A DNA stretch of 64,000 bases, from the NCBI GenBank assembly GCA_023953905.1, contig JAMLJA010000003.1:62001-126000 (forward strand). Reading direction: 5' to 3'. Below, piece after piece: positions 6,900-16,047 of the stretch. The stretch is from Rhizobiaceae bacterium. GTDB lineage: Bacteria > Pseudomonadota > Alphaproteobacteria > Rhizobiales > Rhizobiaceae. The first letter of the stretch is position 1, and each line of letters begins with the position of its first letter. The translations under genes and the position numbers were made by a program. The notes under the pieces are model-generated. The model saw only the letters and a list, made by a program, of their open reading frames with translations, searched no databases and had not been told where the DNA came from.

Positions 6900-8528
6900 A
6901 TGCCGGAACAGTTGAAGACGCTCATCGCAAATCTGCAGGATTTTGGCCCGCGACGGCTCGCCCTCATGGGCGCGGTCGCTGCACTCATCGTCGCGGTAAT
7001 CACTGTTGGCTCCATCTGGCTTAACCGTCCGGCGTACGAAACGCTCTATGTCGGACTGGAGCGCCAGGATGTGAACCAGATCGGTATGGTGCTTGGCGAA
7101 GCTGGCATCGATTTCGACGTCGCGTCGGACGGCACAACTGTGTTGGTAGGTGCGGGCAACACCTCGAAAGCGCGCATGCTTCTTGCCGAAAAGGGCCTGC
7201 CGACCAGCGCCAATGCGGGCTACGAGCTGTTCGACAATGTCGGATCGCTCGGCCTCACCTCATTCATGCAGGAAATAACCCGCGTTCGTGCGCTGGAAGG
7301 CGAGATCGCCCGTACGATCCAGACCATTCAGGGCATTCGCGCCGCGCGGGTGCACCTTGTCATGTCTGAACGGGCAAGTTTCCGCCGTGATGCGCAGGAA
7401 CCCTCCGCCTCCGTCGTCGTGCGCACGGTCGGCTTTGACGCGGACCGCAGCGCCAACGCAATCCGGCATCTGGTTGCCGCCGCCGTCCCGGGGCTCAACG
7501 CTGAAAAGGTCACCATTCTCGATTCCAACGGAACTCTCCTCGCCGCAGGCGACGATCCGATGAACAACAGCGCCAACCGCAGCTTCACCTTCGAACGCTC
7601 CGTCGAGATGCAGATAGAGGATAATATCAGGCGCGCGCTGGCACCCTATCTTGGGCCCGACAATTTCCGCGCCAGCGTCAAGGCCGAAGTCAACACCGAC
7701 CTGCGCCAGACCGAAGAGACCATCTTCGATCCCGAATCGCGGGTCGAGCGATCCGTTCAGGTGGTCAAGGCGGAGGAAAACAACAACCAGAAGTCGGCGG
7801 CAAAGCCCGCCACGGTCGAGGAAAACCTGCCCGAAGCCGACAATCAGCCGGTCGCCGGGCCTGAATCGACCGAGCAGAGCCAGCGCAAGGAAGAAACCAC
7901 CAACTACGAGATCAACAGCAAACGCATCGCCACGACCAGCAATGGCTACTCGGTGACCAAGATGTCGATCGCCGTGGTGGTCAACCAGCAGCGTCTGACG
8001 AACGTGCTGGGGCCAAACGCTTCGGCAGAACAGGTGAATGAGCGCATCGCCGAAATCCAGAAGATGGTCGCTTCCGCGACTGGATTCAGCGAAAGCAGAG
8101 GCGACATCATCACCGTCTCTTCAGTTGAGTTCATTGATGGTCTGGACGGTGTAGAGGTGGTCGAGCCCGGAATCATGGATAGCGTTTCGCAGCACGCCGG
8201 AACCCTGATCAATGCCGGAGCCTTCATCGTCGTCGCGCTGCTTCTGGCATGGTTCGGACTGAGGCCAATGGCGGCAGCGCTGGGCAAATCGACCAATGTC
8301 GAGAGCTTTGAAGAGGTCCAGCGCTCCCTGAGCGCGCCAGAAGGCGACGCCGCGAGCGGAAGCGAGGTCGCCGCCTTGCCGGGCATATCATCCGCGCCAA
8401 ACCCGATCGAGGACCTGCGTCAACGCCTCAAGCCGGCGCCACAGGAGCGCCTCGCCCGCATGGTCGACATCAATGAGGAGCGCACGGCCCTGATCCTGCG
8501 CAAATGGGCCCAGCAAGAAGCGGCCTGA
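6900..8528 (+). CDS. fliF: Flagellar MS-ring protein FliF
   Basis: A 542-residue protein that forms the membrane/supramembrane ring on which the basal body is built. Transmembrane helix 1 is at about residues 18-40, followed by the YscJ/FliF ring-building domains (YETLYVGLERQDVNQI, AEKGLPTSANAGYELFD), a Glu/Pro/Gln-rich loop near 290-325, and a second membrane helix at about 437-457 (FIVVALLLAWFGLRPM). The C-terminal ERLARMVDINEERTALILRKW is the FliG-binding tail. The start is placed at ATG 6900 rather than the TTG ten codons earlier, because the family begins near MPEQL. The stop overlaps the next start (TGATG). Confidence 0.96.
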   Translation: MPEQLKTLIANLQDFGPRRLALMGAVAALIVAVITVGSIWLNRPAYETLYVGLERQDVNQIGMVLGEAGIDFDVASDGTTVLVGAGNTSKARMLLAEKGLPTSANAGYELFDNVGSLGLTSFMQEITRVRALEGEIARTIQTIQGIRAARVHLVMSERASFRRDAQEPSASVVVRTVGFDADRSANAIRHLVAAAVPGLNAEKVTILDSNGTLLAAGDDPMNNSANRSFTFERSVEMQIEDNIRRALAPYLGPDNFRASVKAEVNTDLRQTEETIFDPESRVERSVQVVKAEENNNQKSAAKPATVEENLPEADNQPVAGPESTEQSQRKEETTNYEINSKRIATTSNGYSVTKMSIAVVVNQQRLTNVLGPNASAEQVNERIAEIQKMVASATGFSESRGDIITVSSVEFIDGLDGVEVVEPGIMDSVSQHAGTLINAGAFIVVALLLAWFGLRPMAAALGKSTNVESFEEVQRSLSAPEGDAASGSEVAALPGISSAPNPIEDLRQRLKPAPQERLARMVDINEERTALILRKWAQQEAA

Positions 8529-9160
8529 TGACCCAGCTTGCGCTCGCAGACTTTCTGACGGATTTTGCGGCACCGCAGATTGCGGCGCGCGAAGCAAGTC
8601 CGGCTGCGCCCGCGCCCGCAGCTCCCCCTCCCCCCTGCGCGCTCCCCGAGATTGATATCGACGCGATCGTTGCACGGGAGGTCGCGCGGGCGCAGGAGGA
8701 AATGCGCAGCGAGTTGAGCACCGCAGCAGAGGCGGCGATGAGCGTCGAACGCGCCCGCCACCAAATGGAAATCACCCAGATGCAGGTCGCGTTTGGAACC
8801 GAAGCAGCCGCCAGGATCACCACGGCGCTGGAAGAGGCTGAGGAGCGCCTTGCCTCACTTGTGACGGCATCGACGACACGCATTCTGTCGTCGGTTCTCA
8901 GCGACGACCTGGCTCAGCGTTCGGTATCGGAGCTTGCCGCCAGAATCCGCGAAGCGACCGCTGATCGCGAGGCGCTGCGCATCAAGGTCGCCGGGCCGCA
9001 GTCCTTGCTCGACAGCCTCACCGAAGCGCTCGGACCTCTCGCGGACAGATGCGATTTCACTGAGAGCGACGGTCTCGACGTCACCGTCTCCATTGACGAT
9101 GCGCTGTTTGAGACGCGGCTCGCCGAATGGGCGGGCCAGATTGGCGGGATTGTATCGTGA
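8528..9160 (+). CDS. FliH-like flagellar export ATPase regulator (putative)
   Basis: A 210-residue cytoplasmic protein with no membrane segment. It has an Ala/Pro-rich N-terminus (residues 20-40), then a long Ala/Glu-rich helical stretch (about 50-130) and a compact alpha/beta C-terminus with LRIKVAGPQSLLDSLTEAL and DGLDVTVSIDDALFETRLAEWAGQI. That arrangement is how FliH/YscL-type stators of the export ATPase FliI are built, and no other FliH is seen in the window. It is coupled to fliF (TGATG) and to motB (GTGA). The assignment rests on architecture and position; annotated relatives are often just called hypothetical. Confidence 0.55.
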   Translation: MTQLALADFLTDFAAPQIAAREASPAAPAPAAPPPPCALPEIDIDAIVAREVARAQEEMRSELSTAAEAAMSVERARHQMEITQMQVAFGTEAAARITTALEEAEERLASLVTASTTRILSSVLSDDLAQRSVSELAARIREATADREALRIKVAGPQSLLDSLTEALGPLADRCDFTESDGLDVTVSIDDALFETRLAEWAGQIGGIVS

Positions 9161-10320
9161 GCACATTGAGCGGCGACGGCCACCATCAGGAAATCATTAT
9201 TGTTCGCCACGGCGGCGGCGATCATGATGACGCACATCACGGCGGCGTCTGGAAAATTGCCTTCGCCGATTTCATGACCGCCATGATGTGCTTCTTCCTC
9301 GTCATGTGGCTGATAAACGCGTCGAACGAACAGACCAAGAGTGCAGTCGCGAGCTACTTCAATCCGGTCAAGCTGATCGACAGGAATTCAAGTCGCCGAG
9401 GTCTGGAAGATATTGGTGACGGACCCAGCGCGATCGAAGCTGGCGGACGCGAGGCGAAGGATTCTCCACCGACCGAAGGCACGGCTGGAAAGGAAGATTC
9501 CGGTCCGGCTGAAAACAAAGACGCATCCGACGCCGGCGTCAGCCACGCGCAGGCGGATCAACAACTGTTTGCCGATCCGTATGCCGTGCTCGCCGAGATC
9601 GCCGCCAATACCGACAGGCGCCAGAACATCAGTTCCAAGGGCGAAGGCGGCGTCCAGACCTCGGGTCCGGCAACCGGCGCAGATGGTGGCAAATCCTATC
9701 GCGACCCATTCGCCCCGGATTTCTGGTCCCAGCAGGTCGCGGCAGATGGTGAGAGCGACAAGAAGCTGGAAGTCGATACACGCGAATCCAAGGCATCCAG
9801 CGCTCCGCCCGCGCCCGCCGAACCCGCGCCAACCAAGGACAGCAGGACAAGCGAAACCGATATCAAGACGGCCAAGAAGATCGAACAGGAACTGGTCGAG
9901 GCGCTCGGCAAGGAAATGCTTGCCGATGGTGTTTCCGTCACGGCAACACCCCAAGGCATTTCCATCTCGCTCACGGAGGAACTCGATTTCGGAATGTTCG
10001 AGATCGGCTCTGCCGTTCCGCGGCCGGAACTCGTGCGCGCCATGGACAAGATCGGCAGGGTGCTGGCGGCTCAGAAAGGCTCGATCGTCGTCAAGGGTCA
10101 TACCGATGCCAGGCCGTTCAGCAATGGCGCCTATGACAACTGGCGGCTGTCCACCGCGCGCGCCCAGACTGCCTATTACATGCTTGCCCGCTCCGGACTG
10201 GACGAGAAGCGCATGGTTGAGGTTGCCGGCTTCGCTGATCGCAAACTGAAGAACAGCTCCGATCCCTTCGCAGCGGAGAACCGCCGCATTGAGATCCTCC
10301 TGGAGACCGGGCATGAGTGA
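9157..10320 (+). CDS. motB: Motor stator protein MotB
   Basis: A 387-residue stator subunit that couples proton flow to rotation with MotA (not in this window) and anchors to peptidoglycan. It has a His/Gly/Asp-rich N-terminus, one membrane helix containing FADFMTAMMCFFLVMWLIN with the proton-binding Asp at residue 38, a long hydrophilic periplasmic linker (about 75-245), and a C-terminal OmpA-like domain (VKGHTDARPFSN, LSTARAQTAYYML). The GTG at 9157 is chosen because it overlaps the preceding stop (GTGA) and agrees with rhizobial MotB; an in-frame extension to 9127 would read through the FliH-like gene. Confidence 0.94.
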   Translation: MSTLSGDGHHQEIIIVRHGGGDHDDAHHGGVWKIAFADFMTAMMCFFLVMWLINASNEQTKSAVASYFNPVKLIDRNSSRRGLEDIGDGPSAIEAGGREAKDSPPTEGTAGKEDSGPAENKDASDAGVSHAQADQQLFADPYAVLAEIAANTDRRQNISSKGEGGVQTSGPATGADGGKSYRDPFAPDFWSQQVAADGESDKKLEVDTRESKASSAPPAPAEPAPTKDSRTSETDIKTAKKIEQELVEALGKEMLADGVSVTATPQGISISLTEELDFGMFEIGSAVPRPELVRAMDKIGRVLAAQKGSIVVKGHTDARPFSNGAYDNWRLSTARAQTAYYMLARSGLDEKRMVEVAGFADRKLKNSSDPFAAENRRIEILLETGHE

Positions 10321-11602
10321 ACGGGCCGCATGGCTTGCGCTTCCCTTTGCCGTGCTGGCCTTCGCTGCCGGCGCGAAGGCTGAAACGCAACCGCCGCTGC
10401 AACCCTATCAGATGGTCCGGTCCCTGCAGACGCTGCAGGACCGCATCGCGACGGGGGATCATGCTGCCCTGCCGATGCAGAACAAGTTGCTGGAACTCAT
10501 TGATGCGCGCCTTCGAGACGCCGCGGACGAAGATTTCGCGGAAAAGCGGAACGTACGGGCCGCCCTCGTCTATGGGATGAGCGGCGGCAATCCGTCCACC
10601 CTGGCGCAGGTTATCAAACGTCCACGTCTGTCGGATGAGGACCGACAGCTCGGCAGGGGCGTGCTTGCCTACCTTTCCGGCAATACCGAGGTTGCTCAAA
10701 CGACCCTTGCCAATTTCGAGCCGAAGACGATGGCCCCCGAGATTGGCGCGTTTCTGGCGCTGGTGAAGGGTTCTGTGAACGCAAGTGCAAACGAGACGAC
10801 GGCCCTCGCCTATCTCGATTCCGCGCGATTGCTCGGCCCCGGCACCCTTGTCGAGGAGGCTGCCCTGCGCAGATCGTTGGCGCTGGAAGCGAACCTGGGC
10901 AAGCCAGACCGCTTTTTCCTCGCATCCGAACAATATGTGAGGCGCTTCCTGCGGTCGCCCTATGCAAGTCAGTTTGCCGATTCCTTCGTGACCGGCGTGC
11001 TGACGCTGCACGGTTCGCTGGATTATGCGGCGATCGACAGGATCACCTCGCTGATGGACAAGGATCAGCGCAAGGTCATCTATCTGCGTCTCGCCCGGCG
11101 GGCGGGCATTGACGGTCTGACCGAACTCTTGGCATTCGCCGCTCAACGCGCGGAAGAAGCCGTTCCTGATGGCCAACTCGATGCGCGATCGGAGCTCTAT
11201 TCCAGCCTGTCAACTTTGACGACCGGCGACCTCGACGCGATGAAGGATCATTTGCGCGGTATCGATCGCGACCAGCTTTCACAAAGCGACATCCGCTTGC
11301 TCGAGGCAGCAGAAAGCGTCGTCAGGAGCGTTACCGCAACTCCAAACCTGTCGGCAGAGGGCGAAGCAGCCATTGCCAGCGAGAAACAGACCACGCTCGC
11401 GGCAACACCCTCGCCTGCCGGCGATCAGAGTGCACAAGCCATCAAACCCGCGGCTCCCGCGCCGGAGGCGGCATTGCCTGCTGCCTCAGTGGCAAAGGGT
11501 TCGACGGAGCAGCAGCCTGAACCCGATACAACCGATACAATCATATCCGATGCGCGCGCACGCCTGAGCGCGATCGACCAGATGCTCAAAGAGGCAAAAT
11601 GA
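10313..11602 (+). CDS. motC: Periplasmic motility protein MotC
   Basis: A 429-residue secreted protein with an N-terminal signal peptide (cleaved near AGAKA/ETQ, residue 23), then a helical, TPR-like body (YQMVRSLQTLQDRIATGD, LLELIDARLRDAADEDF) and an Ala/Pro/Gln-rich tail before a final short helix. In Sinorhizobium meliloti MotC acts in the periplasm with MotB and is required for rotation. The start overlaps the motB stop (ATGAGTGA), and the stop overlaps the next start (ATGA). Rhizobia-type motor genes motC/D/E are a lineage marker. Confidence 0.9.
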   Translation: MSERAAWLALPFAVLAFAAGAKAETQPPLQPYQMVRSLQTLQDRIATGDHAALPMQNKLLELIDARLRDAADEDFAEKRNVRAALVYGMSGGNPSTLAQVIKRPRLSDEDRQLGRGVLAYLSGNTEVAQTTLANFEPKTMAPEIGAFLALVKGSVNASANETTALAYLDSARLLGPGTLVEEAALRRSLALEANLGKPDRFFLASEQYVRRFLRSPYASQFADSFVTGVLTLHGSLDYAAIDRITSLMDKDQRKVIYLRLARRAGIDGLTELLAFAAQRAEEAVPDGQLDARSELYSSLSTLTTGDLDAMKDHLRGIDRDQLSQSDIRLLEAAESVVRSVTATPNLSAEGEAAIASEKQTTLAATPSPAGDQSAQAIKPAAPAPEAALPAASVAKGSTEQQPEPDTTDTIISDARARLSAIDQMLKEAK

Positions 11603-13332
11603 ACCCGATGGTCCTGCCTGGTCTCGTTGCGCCCTCGCGCCCCCTCGTCGCGCCGGGAAACGAGAAAATTACTCTCGGAGAAGGCTTCCGTGATGCGCTC
11701 AGCCGCTCCGAGAAAGGCCATCGTCACGAGAGTGGCCGCAGCGCGGTGGAACACGAACATCCGGCCGACAACATAGAAACGCTCGATCTAAAGGCGGACA
11801 CCGAAACAGCCTCCGCGGAGGACGTGGGCGTCGATGCCGTATTGCCCGAAGAGAAAGAAAACACTTCTGCCAAGCGACGGGCTTCAAAGCGGGACGAGGA
11901 CAAAACCGACGCGCCGGTCATTGCCCAAGGTGGGGCAGACAAGACGCCTCCGCCTCAATCGCGGAAGGTGGCCCAGCCGGAGGGCAATTCCGTCGACAAA
12001 GAAACCACGGGAGACGTGGGTGCAGAACCTTCCGATCTCTCAGCATCGCGTAATGCGAAGGAACCTGCGCTGGCCCCCGTAGCGTCACAAGAAGCAGAAG
12101 CCCTTCCTGTTGACGCAGACGCGGACCCATCGCCGCCGCGTCAAGCAAAAGACGTTCGCAACGAAAGCGCTGCGCCCTCGCGCGCCGAGAGTGAACCACG
12201 TCAGGCAAAAGCCATCGATGCCGAGCCCCAGCCGCCCGCGAAGGCCGAATCGAAGGACGCCCCCGATCAATCTGAGCCCCGGAACATTCATCTCCGGGCG
12301 TCAGCCAACATTGCCGCAATGTTTGCGACGCGTTCGGCCCAAGCCACTGAAAAATCTGCATTCTCCGGTGAGGTGCGCCAAGTTCAGGAAGGCTCGAATC
12401 TGCGCGTGGTCGTCAACGCAAGGTCAAGCCTCGATGACCGCTTCTTCGATCTCCGCCAGAAGTCTTTCGGTTCGGCGGTCGCAATGCTGCACCTGTCTAC
12501 CCGGACAAATGCCGGAGCGGCTGCCGCCGCACCTTCAAGAACAATGCTGCGGCATGAAGCGGCCCAGACCGCAAGCGTGGATGCACTGGCCGATCAAGCC
12601 ATCGACGCTGCACTGGAGACAAAAGTCCAGGCCGACGACAGTCAGTCCGATGTGAGGCCGGCTGACGACAGGGCCGATCGGCGCGACCGCGCGATATCGC
12701 GACAGGAAAGCTTGCCCGACACGGACCGCGACGCCAAAACCGTGCAGTCCGCAGACAAGGCGAACACGAAATCCTCCGAGCCAACACTGCCTGCCATCAG
12801 GTCGGAAACCGTGGCCAGCGTGGCCGAACCGCTCGCGGCTGCGGCGAAACCGATTGGAAAATCCAGCGCCCCAGTAGCCGTTGAAGCACAAGCACCGTCA
12901 GCTTCCGGCACGCAGACCCTCAAGATCCAGCTGCGTCCCGTCGAACTGGGCGAGATCACAGCGGTGCTTCGCATGAATGGCGATAGCATCACCGTGGAAA
13001 TATCGACCGAAAAGATGGAAGCCTATGATCGCCTGAGCACCGACAGCGACAGCATCGTGAAGGCACTACGTGGTCTCGGCCTCCAGATTGATCAGGTCAC
13101 GGTCCAGCCACCGCAGGCCACGACGGCATCCGCGAAGGGAGATGCGGGGCCATCCGGACAACAGGCAAATGGCTCCGGCCAGCAGTTCGCGCAGACGGGT
13201 GGATCGTCCGGCGAGGGATCTGGCGGACAGCGTGGAACGGCATCACAAGGAGGACAGCGCGATGATTTGCAAGCCCGGAATGCGGCTGCCTCGTCTGCTG
13301 AGGATCGCGGCGATCGCGGCCTCGTTATCTAG
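11599..13332 (+). CDS. motD: Flagellar hook-length control protein FliK/MotD
   Basis: A 577-residue protein, first described as motility protein MotD and now regarded as the rhizobial FliK that sets hook length and switches export specificity. Residues 1-430 are low complexity, rich in Ala, Asp, Glu, Pro and Ser, as expected of an extended molecular ruler. The C-terminal FliK domain (about 440-505) has LKIQLRPVELGEITAVLRMNG and GLGLQIDQVTVQPP. A Gly/Gln/Ser tail follows. It is coupled to motC (ATGA); the 3' end overlaps motE by 71 bases. Confidence 0.88.
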   Translation: MNPMVLPGLVAPSRPLVAPGNEKITLGEGFRDALSRSEKGHRHESGRSAVEHEHPADNIETLDLKADTETASAEDVGVDAVLPEEKENTSAKRRASKRDEDKTDAPVIAQGGADKTPPPQSRKVAQPEGNSVDKETTGDVGAEPSDLSASRNAKEPALAPVASQEAEALPVDADADPSPPRQAKDVRNESAAPSRAESEPRQAKAIDAEPQPPAKAESKDAPDQSEPRNIHLRASANIAAMFATRSAQATEKSAFSGEVRQVQEGSNLRVVVNARSSLDDRFFDLRQKSFGSAVAMLHLSTRTNAGAAAAAPSRTMLRHEAAQTASVDALADQAIDAALETKVQADDSQSDVRPADDRADRRDRAISRQESLPDTDRDAKTVQSADKANTKSSEPTLPAIRSETVASVAEPLAAAAKPIGKSSAPVAVEAQAPSASGTQTLKIQLRPVELGEITAVLRMNGDSITVEISTEKMEAYDRLSTDSDSIVKALRGLGLQIDQVTVQPPQATTASAKGDAGPSGQQANGSGQQFAQTGGSSGEGSGGQRGTASQGGQRDDLQARNAAASSAEDRGDRGLVI

Positions 13333-13849
13333 CGGAACGATGACCGTGCATGCCTCGACAAATGCCTGCGAACCGGAAATTGTTCGCGCCTCGGAGAGCT
13401 ACGGCGTTCCCGTGGGCATTCTCTACGCGGTCGGCCTCACGGAAACGGGAAACAAGGGAAGCCTTCAACCTAACGCCATGAATATAGAGGGAAAACCGCT
13501 CTTCCCCAAAAATCGGAATGAGGCGCTGGCAGCCTTTGAACGCGCGCGCCAGAGCGGTGCAAAACTGATCGACGTCGGCTGCATGCAGATCAATGTCCGC
13601 TATCACGGCGAGAAGTTTCGCAGCCTTTCGGACATGTTCGACCCGCGCCAGAATGTCGACTATGCGGCGCGCTTTCTTGTGCAGTTGAAGCAGCGCCACA
13701 CCACATGGTCGATGGCCGTCGCGCGCTATCACGCCGGACCCGATAACGACCCCGCCCAGAAGCGATATGTCTGCCAGGTGATAACCAACATGGTCGCCAC
13801 TGGCTTCGGAAAATGGACCGCCAACGCGCGACAGTTCTGTACCCCGTGA
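13262..13849 (+). CDS. motE: MotE-like protein with lytic transglycosylase (SLT) fold
   Basis: A 195-residue exported protein. The start at 13262 has an excellent AGGAGG site eight bases upstream; a start at 13280 is possible. The signal peptide ends near VHA/STN. The mature part resembles SLT lysozyme-like transglycosylases: IVRASESYGVPVGILYAVGLTETG with a candidate catalytic Glu, then IDVGCMQIN and YAARFLVQLKQRHTTWSMAVARYHAG. In S. meliloti the gene at this place, motE, encodes a chaperone for MotC; here the fold suggests either peptidoglycan cleavage at the motor or a reused enzyme scaffold. The position between motD and rem supports the name. Confidence 0.75.
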   Translation: MICKPGMRLPRLLRIAAIAASLSSGTMTVHASTNACEPEIVRASESYGVPVGILYAVGLTETGNKGSLQPNAMNIEGKPLFPKNRNEALAAFERARQSGAKLIDVGCMQINVRYHGEKFRSLSDMFDPRQNVDYAARFLVQLKQRHTTWSMAVARYHAGPDNDPAQKRYVCQVITNMVATGFGKWTANARQFCTP

Positions 13850-13943
13850 AGCTCGGCGGTGAGCCTTTGCGCAGGCTCGCCAGGCACATGAAGTGAACCC
13901 GCGCCGGTGCCTGCGGCGGGGCTTTCGTGCCTATCCCAAAAAA

Positions 13944-13951
13944 TTAACCAT
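13944..13951 (+). promoter_or_regulatory. Candidate CtrA half-site upstream of rem
   Basis: TTAACCAT, the usual alphaproteobacterial CtrA recognition half, lies 81 bases before the rem start within an AT-rich stretch. Only one half is present at consensus spacing, so occupancy is uncertain. Confidence 0.3.
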
Positions 13952-14031
13952 AAGAATTCGCCGTTGTTGACGACGCCCGTTCGGGAGAAGGTCGGCCATA
14001 CAGATTTAAGACTGATTCGGAGGGCGGGCCG

Positions 14032-14700
14032 ATGATCGTGATTGTGGACGAGCGAGAGCTCGTGACGGATGGCTATTGCTCGATGTTCGGGCGCGAAGGT
14101 GTTGCCAGCGCAGGTTTTGCTGCAAATGAATTCGACGACTGGGTATCGAGCGCACCAGATGCGGATCTGAAGTCGGTTCAGGCATTTCTGATCGGCGACT
14201 GTCCGCAGGAGAAGATTTCTCCCCGTCAGATCCGGGGTCGGACGGGAGCTCCCGTGATCGCGCTCAGCGACCATCATTCCTTGGAAAACACACTTCGGCT
14301 CTTTGAATCCGGCGTCGATGATGTTCTGCGCAAGCCGGTCCACATCCGCGAAATACTTGCGCGGATCTCGGCCATTCGCCGTCGCTCGACGGACGAGGCA
14401 GGCTTCACGCAGATCGGCGACATGAAGATATTCATGGACGGACGGGACCCGGAGATCGGTGACGAGCCTCTGCCGCTCCCGCGCCGGGAGCGGCGCATCC
14501 TGGAGTATCTAGCAAGCAATTGCGGACGCAGGGTCACCAAGACGCAGGTATTCAACGCGATCTATGGTGTTTTCGACGAGGAAGTCGAAGAAAATGTCAT
14601 CGAGAGCCACATCTCCAAGCTTCGCAAGAAGCTGCGCCAGAAGCTCGGCTACGATCCGATCGATTCAAAGCGCTTCCTCGGCTACCGCCTCGTGGCCTGA
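14032..14700 (+). CDS. rem: Flagellar transcriptional regulator Rem/FtcR (OmpR family)
   Basis: A 222-residue response regulator, the known master activator of class II flagellar genes in Sinorhizobium (Rem) and Brucella (FtcR). The N-terminal receiver (1-118) begins [15 protein letters not shown] and has VIALSDHHS and [10 protein letters not shown], but the segment where the phosphorylated Asp should lie reads [11 protein letters not shown] without the usual spacing, so it may act without phosphorylation. The C-terminal winged helix (about 135-222) has [15 protein letters not shown] and [12 protein letters not shown]. The gene stands alone, with 182 bases upstream and an AGGGCGG ribosome site. 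Confidence 0.93.
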   Translation: MIVIVDERELVTDGYCSMFGREGVASAGFAANEFDDWVSSAPDADLKSVQAFLIGDCPQEKISPRQIRGRTGAPVIALSDHHSLENTLRLFESGVDDVLRKPVHIREILARISAIRRRSTDEAGFTQIGDMKIFMDGRDPEIGDEPLPLPRRERRILEYLASNCGRRVTKTQVFNAIYGVFDEEVEENVIESHISKLRKKLRQKLGYDPIDSKRFLGYRLVA

Positions 14701-14711
14701 CGGCAACCAGC

Positions 14712-14745
14712 CCCGCGCAAGCCAGCGCTGATAGGCTGAAGCCCT
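14712..14745 (+). promoter_or_regulatory. Looser copy of the fliF/flhA promoter box, upstream of flgE
   Basis: CCCGCGCAAGC, then CAG, then CGCTGATAGGCTGAAG, aligns with the box before fliF (CTCGCACAAGC-TT-CGCTGACTAGACTTGG) if one base is inserted in the middle. It lies between the rem stop and the flgE start at 14774, where a promoter for the hook operon is expected. Confidence 0.4.
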
Positions 14746-14773
14746 GCGGAATGTGACATCGAGGAGACGTTCG

Positions 14774-16018
14774 ATGAGTCTTTATGGAATGATGCGTACG
14801 GGCGTTTCTGGCATGGCGGCGCAAGCCAATCGCCTGTCCACGGTCGCCGACAATATCGCCAATGCCAGCACCACTGGCTACAAGCGCGCTCGAACCGAGT
14901 TTTCCTCGCTCGTCGTTCCAAGCCAGCAGGGTTCCTACAATTCAGGCGGCGTGAACACGACCGTCCTCAACAGCATCACCCAGCAGGGCCAGCTTCAGTA
15001 CACGACATCCGTGTCGGACCTTGCGGTCAGCGGCGACGGCTTCTTCGTCGTCCAGAATCCCAACGGCCAGACGTTTCTGACCCGCGCAGGCGCATTCGTC
15101 CCCAACGCAGAGGGCGAGTTGGTGAACGCCGCCGGCTTCAAGCTGATGGCCTACAGCTATGAAAACGGCGATCCCGCAGCCACCGCCAATGGCACGGCGG
15201 GCCTCGAAGTCGTGAAAATCACTGACGATGAACTGACGGCCGACCCGAGCACCACCGGCCTGTTCAAGGCGAACCTGCCTGTGGGCGCCGATGTGCTGCC
15301 TGCGCTCACCAACACCGCAGGCGCCCAGTACACCGCAAAATCCTCTCTCGTTGTCTATGACAATGTAGGCCAGGAGGTGCTGGTCGATGTCTATTTCACC
15401 AAGACCGGACCCAACACCTGGGACATGCAGATCTACGATCAGTCTCTCGCGACGCCGGGAACCACGTTCCCGTATGCAGGCGGCGCGCTCGCGACACAGT
15501 CGCTGACCTTCGATCCGCTCAATGGCGATATCACCAACGCACCGCCAGAGATCGCATTTGCCGTGCCCGGAGGCCAGACCTTCACGATGGATCTTGCTGG
15601 TCTGACGGAACTCGGCACGGAATACACGGTGCTCGACGCGAAGGCCAACGGCAACCCGCCGAGCGCCATCGATCAGGTGCTTATCGATGGTGATGGCACG
15701 GTTTACGCCCAGTTCAAGAGCGGCGCGATCAAGCCGCTCTACAAGGTGCCGCTCGCCAATGTGGCGAGCCCCGACAGACTTTCGGTTCTGCCAGGCAACG
15801 TGTTCTCGACCAACCCGGACTCCGGCGACATCCAGATGGGCTTCGCTGAGAGCGGCGAGTTTGGCTCGATTGTCTCGGGCGCATTGGAAAGTGCGAATGT
15901 CGACATCGCGGAAGAGCTTACCACGATGATCGAATCCCAGCGCACCTACACGGCAAACTCGAAATCCTTCCAGACCGGCTCCGAACTGATGGACGTCCTC
16001 ATCAACCTCAAGAGGTAG
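14774..16018 (+). CDS. flgE: Flagellar hook protein FlgE
   Basis: A 414-residue subunit of the hook, the universal joint outside the cell. N-terminal MSLYGMMRTGVSGMAAQANRLSTVADNIANASTTGYKRA is cut here into its two recognisable parts: the start helix (MSLYGMMRTGVSGM) and the rod-type motif DNIANASTTGYKR. Further along are LAVSGDGFFVV, FLTRAGAF, and the C-terminal helix with EELTTMIESQRTYTANSK and LMDVLINLKR. The start at 14774 is chosen for its GAGGAG site and because the family begins there; seven extra upstream codons are unlikely. It is the first gene of a run through flgD. Confidence 0.96.
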   Translation: MSLYGMMRTGVSGMAAQANRLSTVADNIANASTTGYKRARTEFSSLVVPSQQGSYNSGGVNTTVLNSITQQGQLQYTTSVSDLAVSGDGFFVVQNPNGQTFLTRAGAFVPNAEGELVNAAGFKLMAYSYENGDPAATANGTAGLEVVKITDDELTADPSTTGLFKANLPVGADVLPALTNTAGAQYTAKSSLVVYDNVGQEVLVDVYFTKTGPNTWDMQIYDQSLATPGTTFPYAGGALATQSLTFDPLNGDITNAPPEIAFAVPGGQTFTMDLAGLTELGTEYTVLDAKANGNPPSAIDQVLIDGDGTVYAQFKSGAIKPLYKVPLANVASPDRLSVLPGNVFSTNPDSGDIQMGFAESGEFGSIVSGALESANVDIAEELTTMIESQRTYTANSKSFQTGSELMDVLINLKR

Positions 16019-16047
16019 CCTGAGTTCAGGCCGCAGAATCGTCACCC

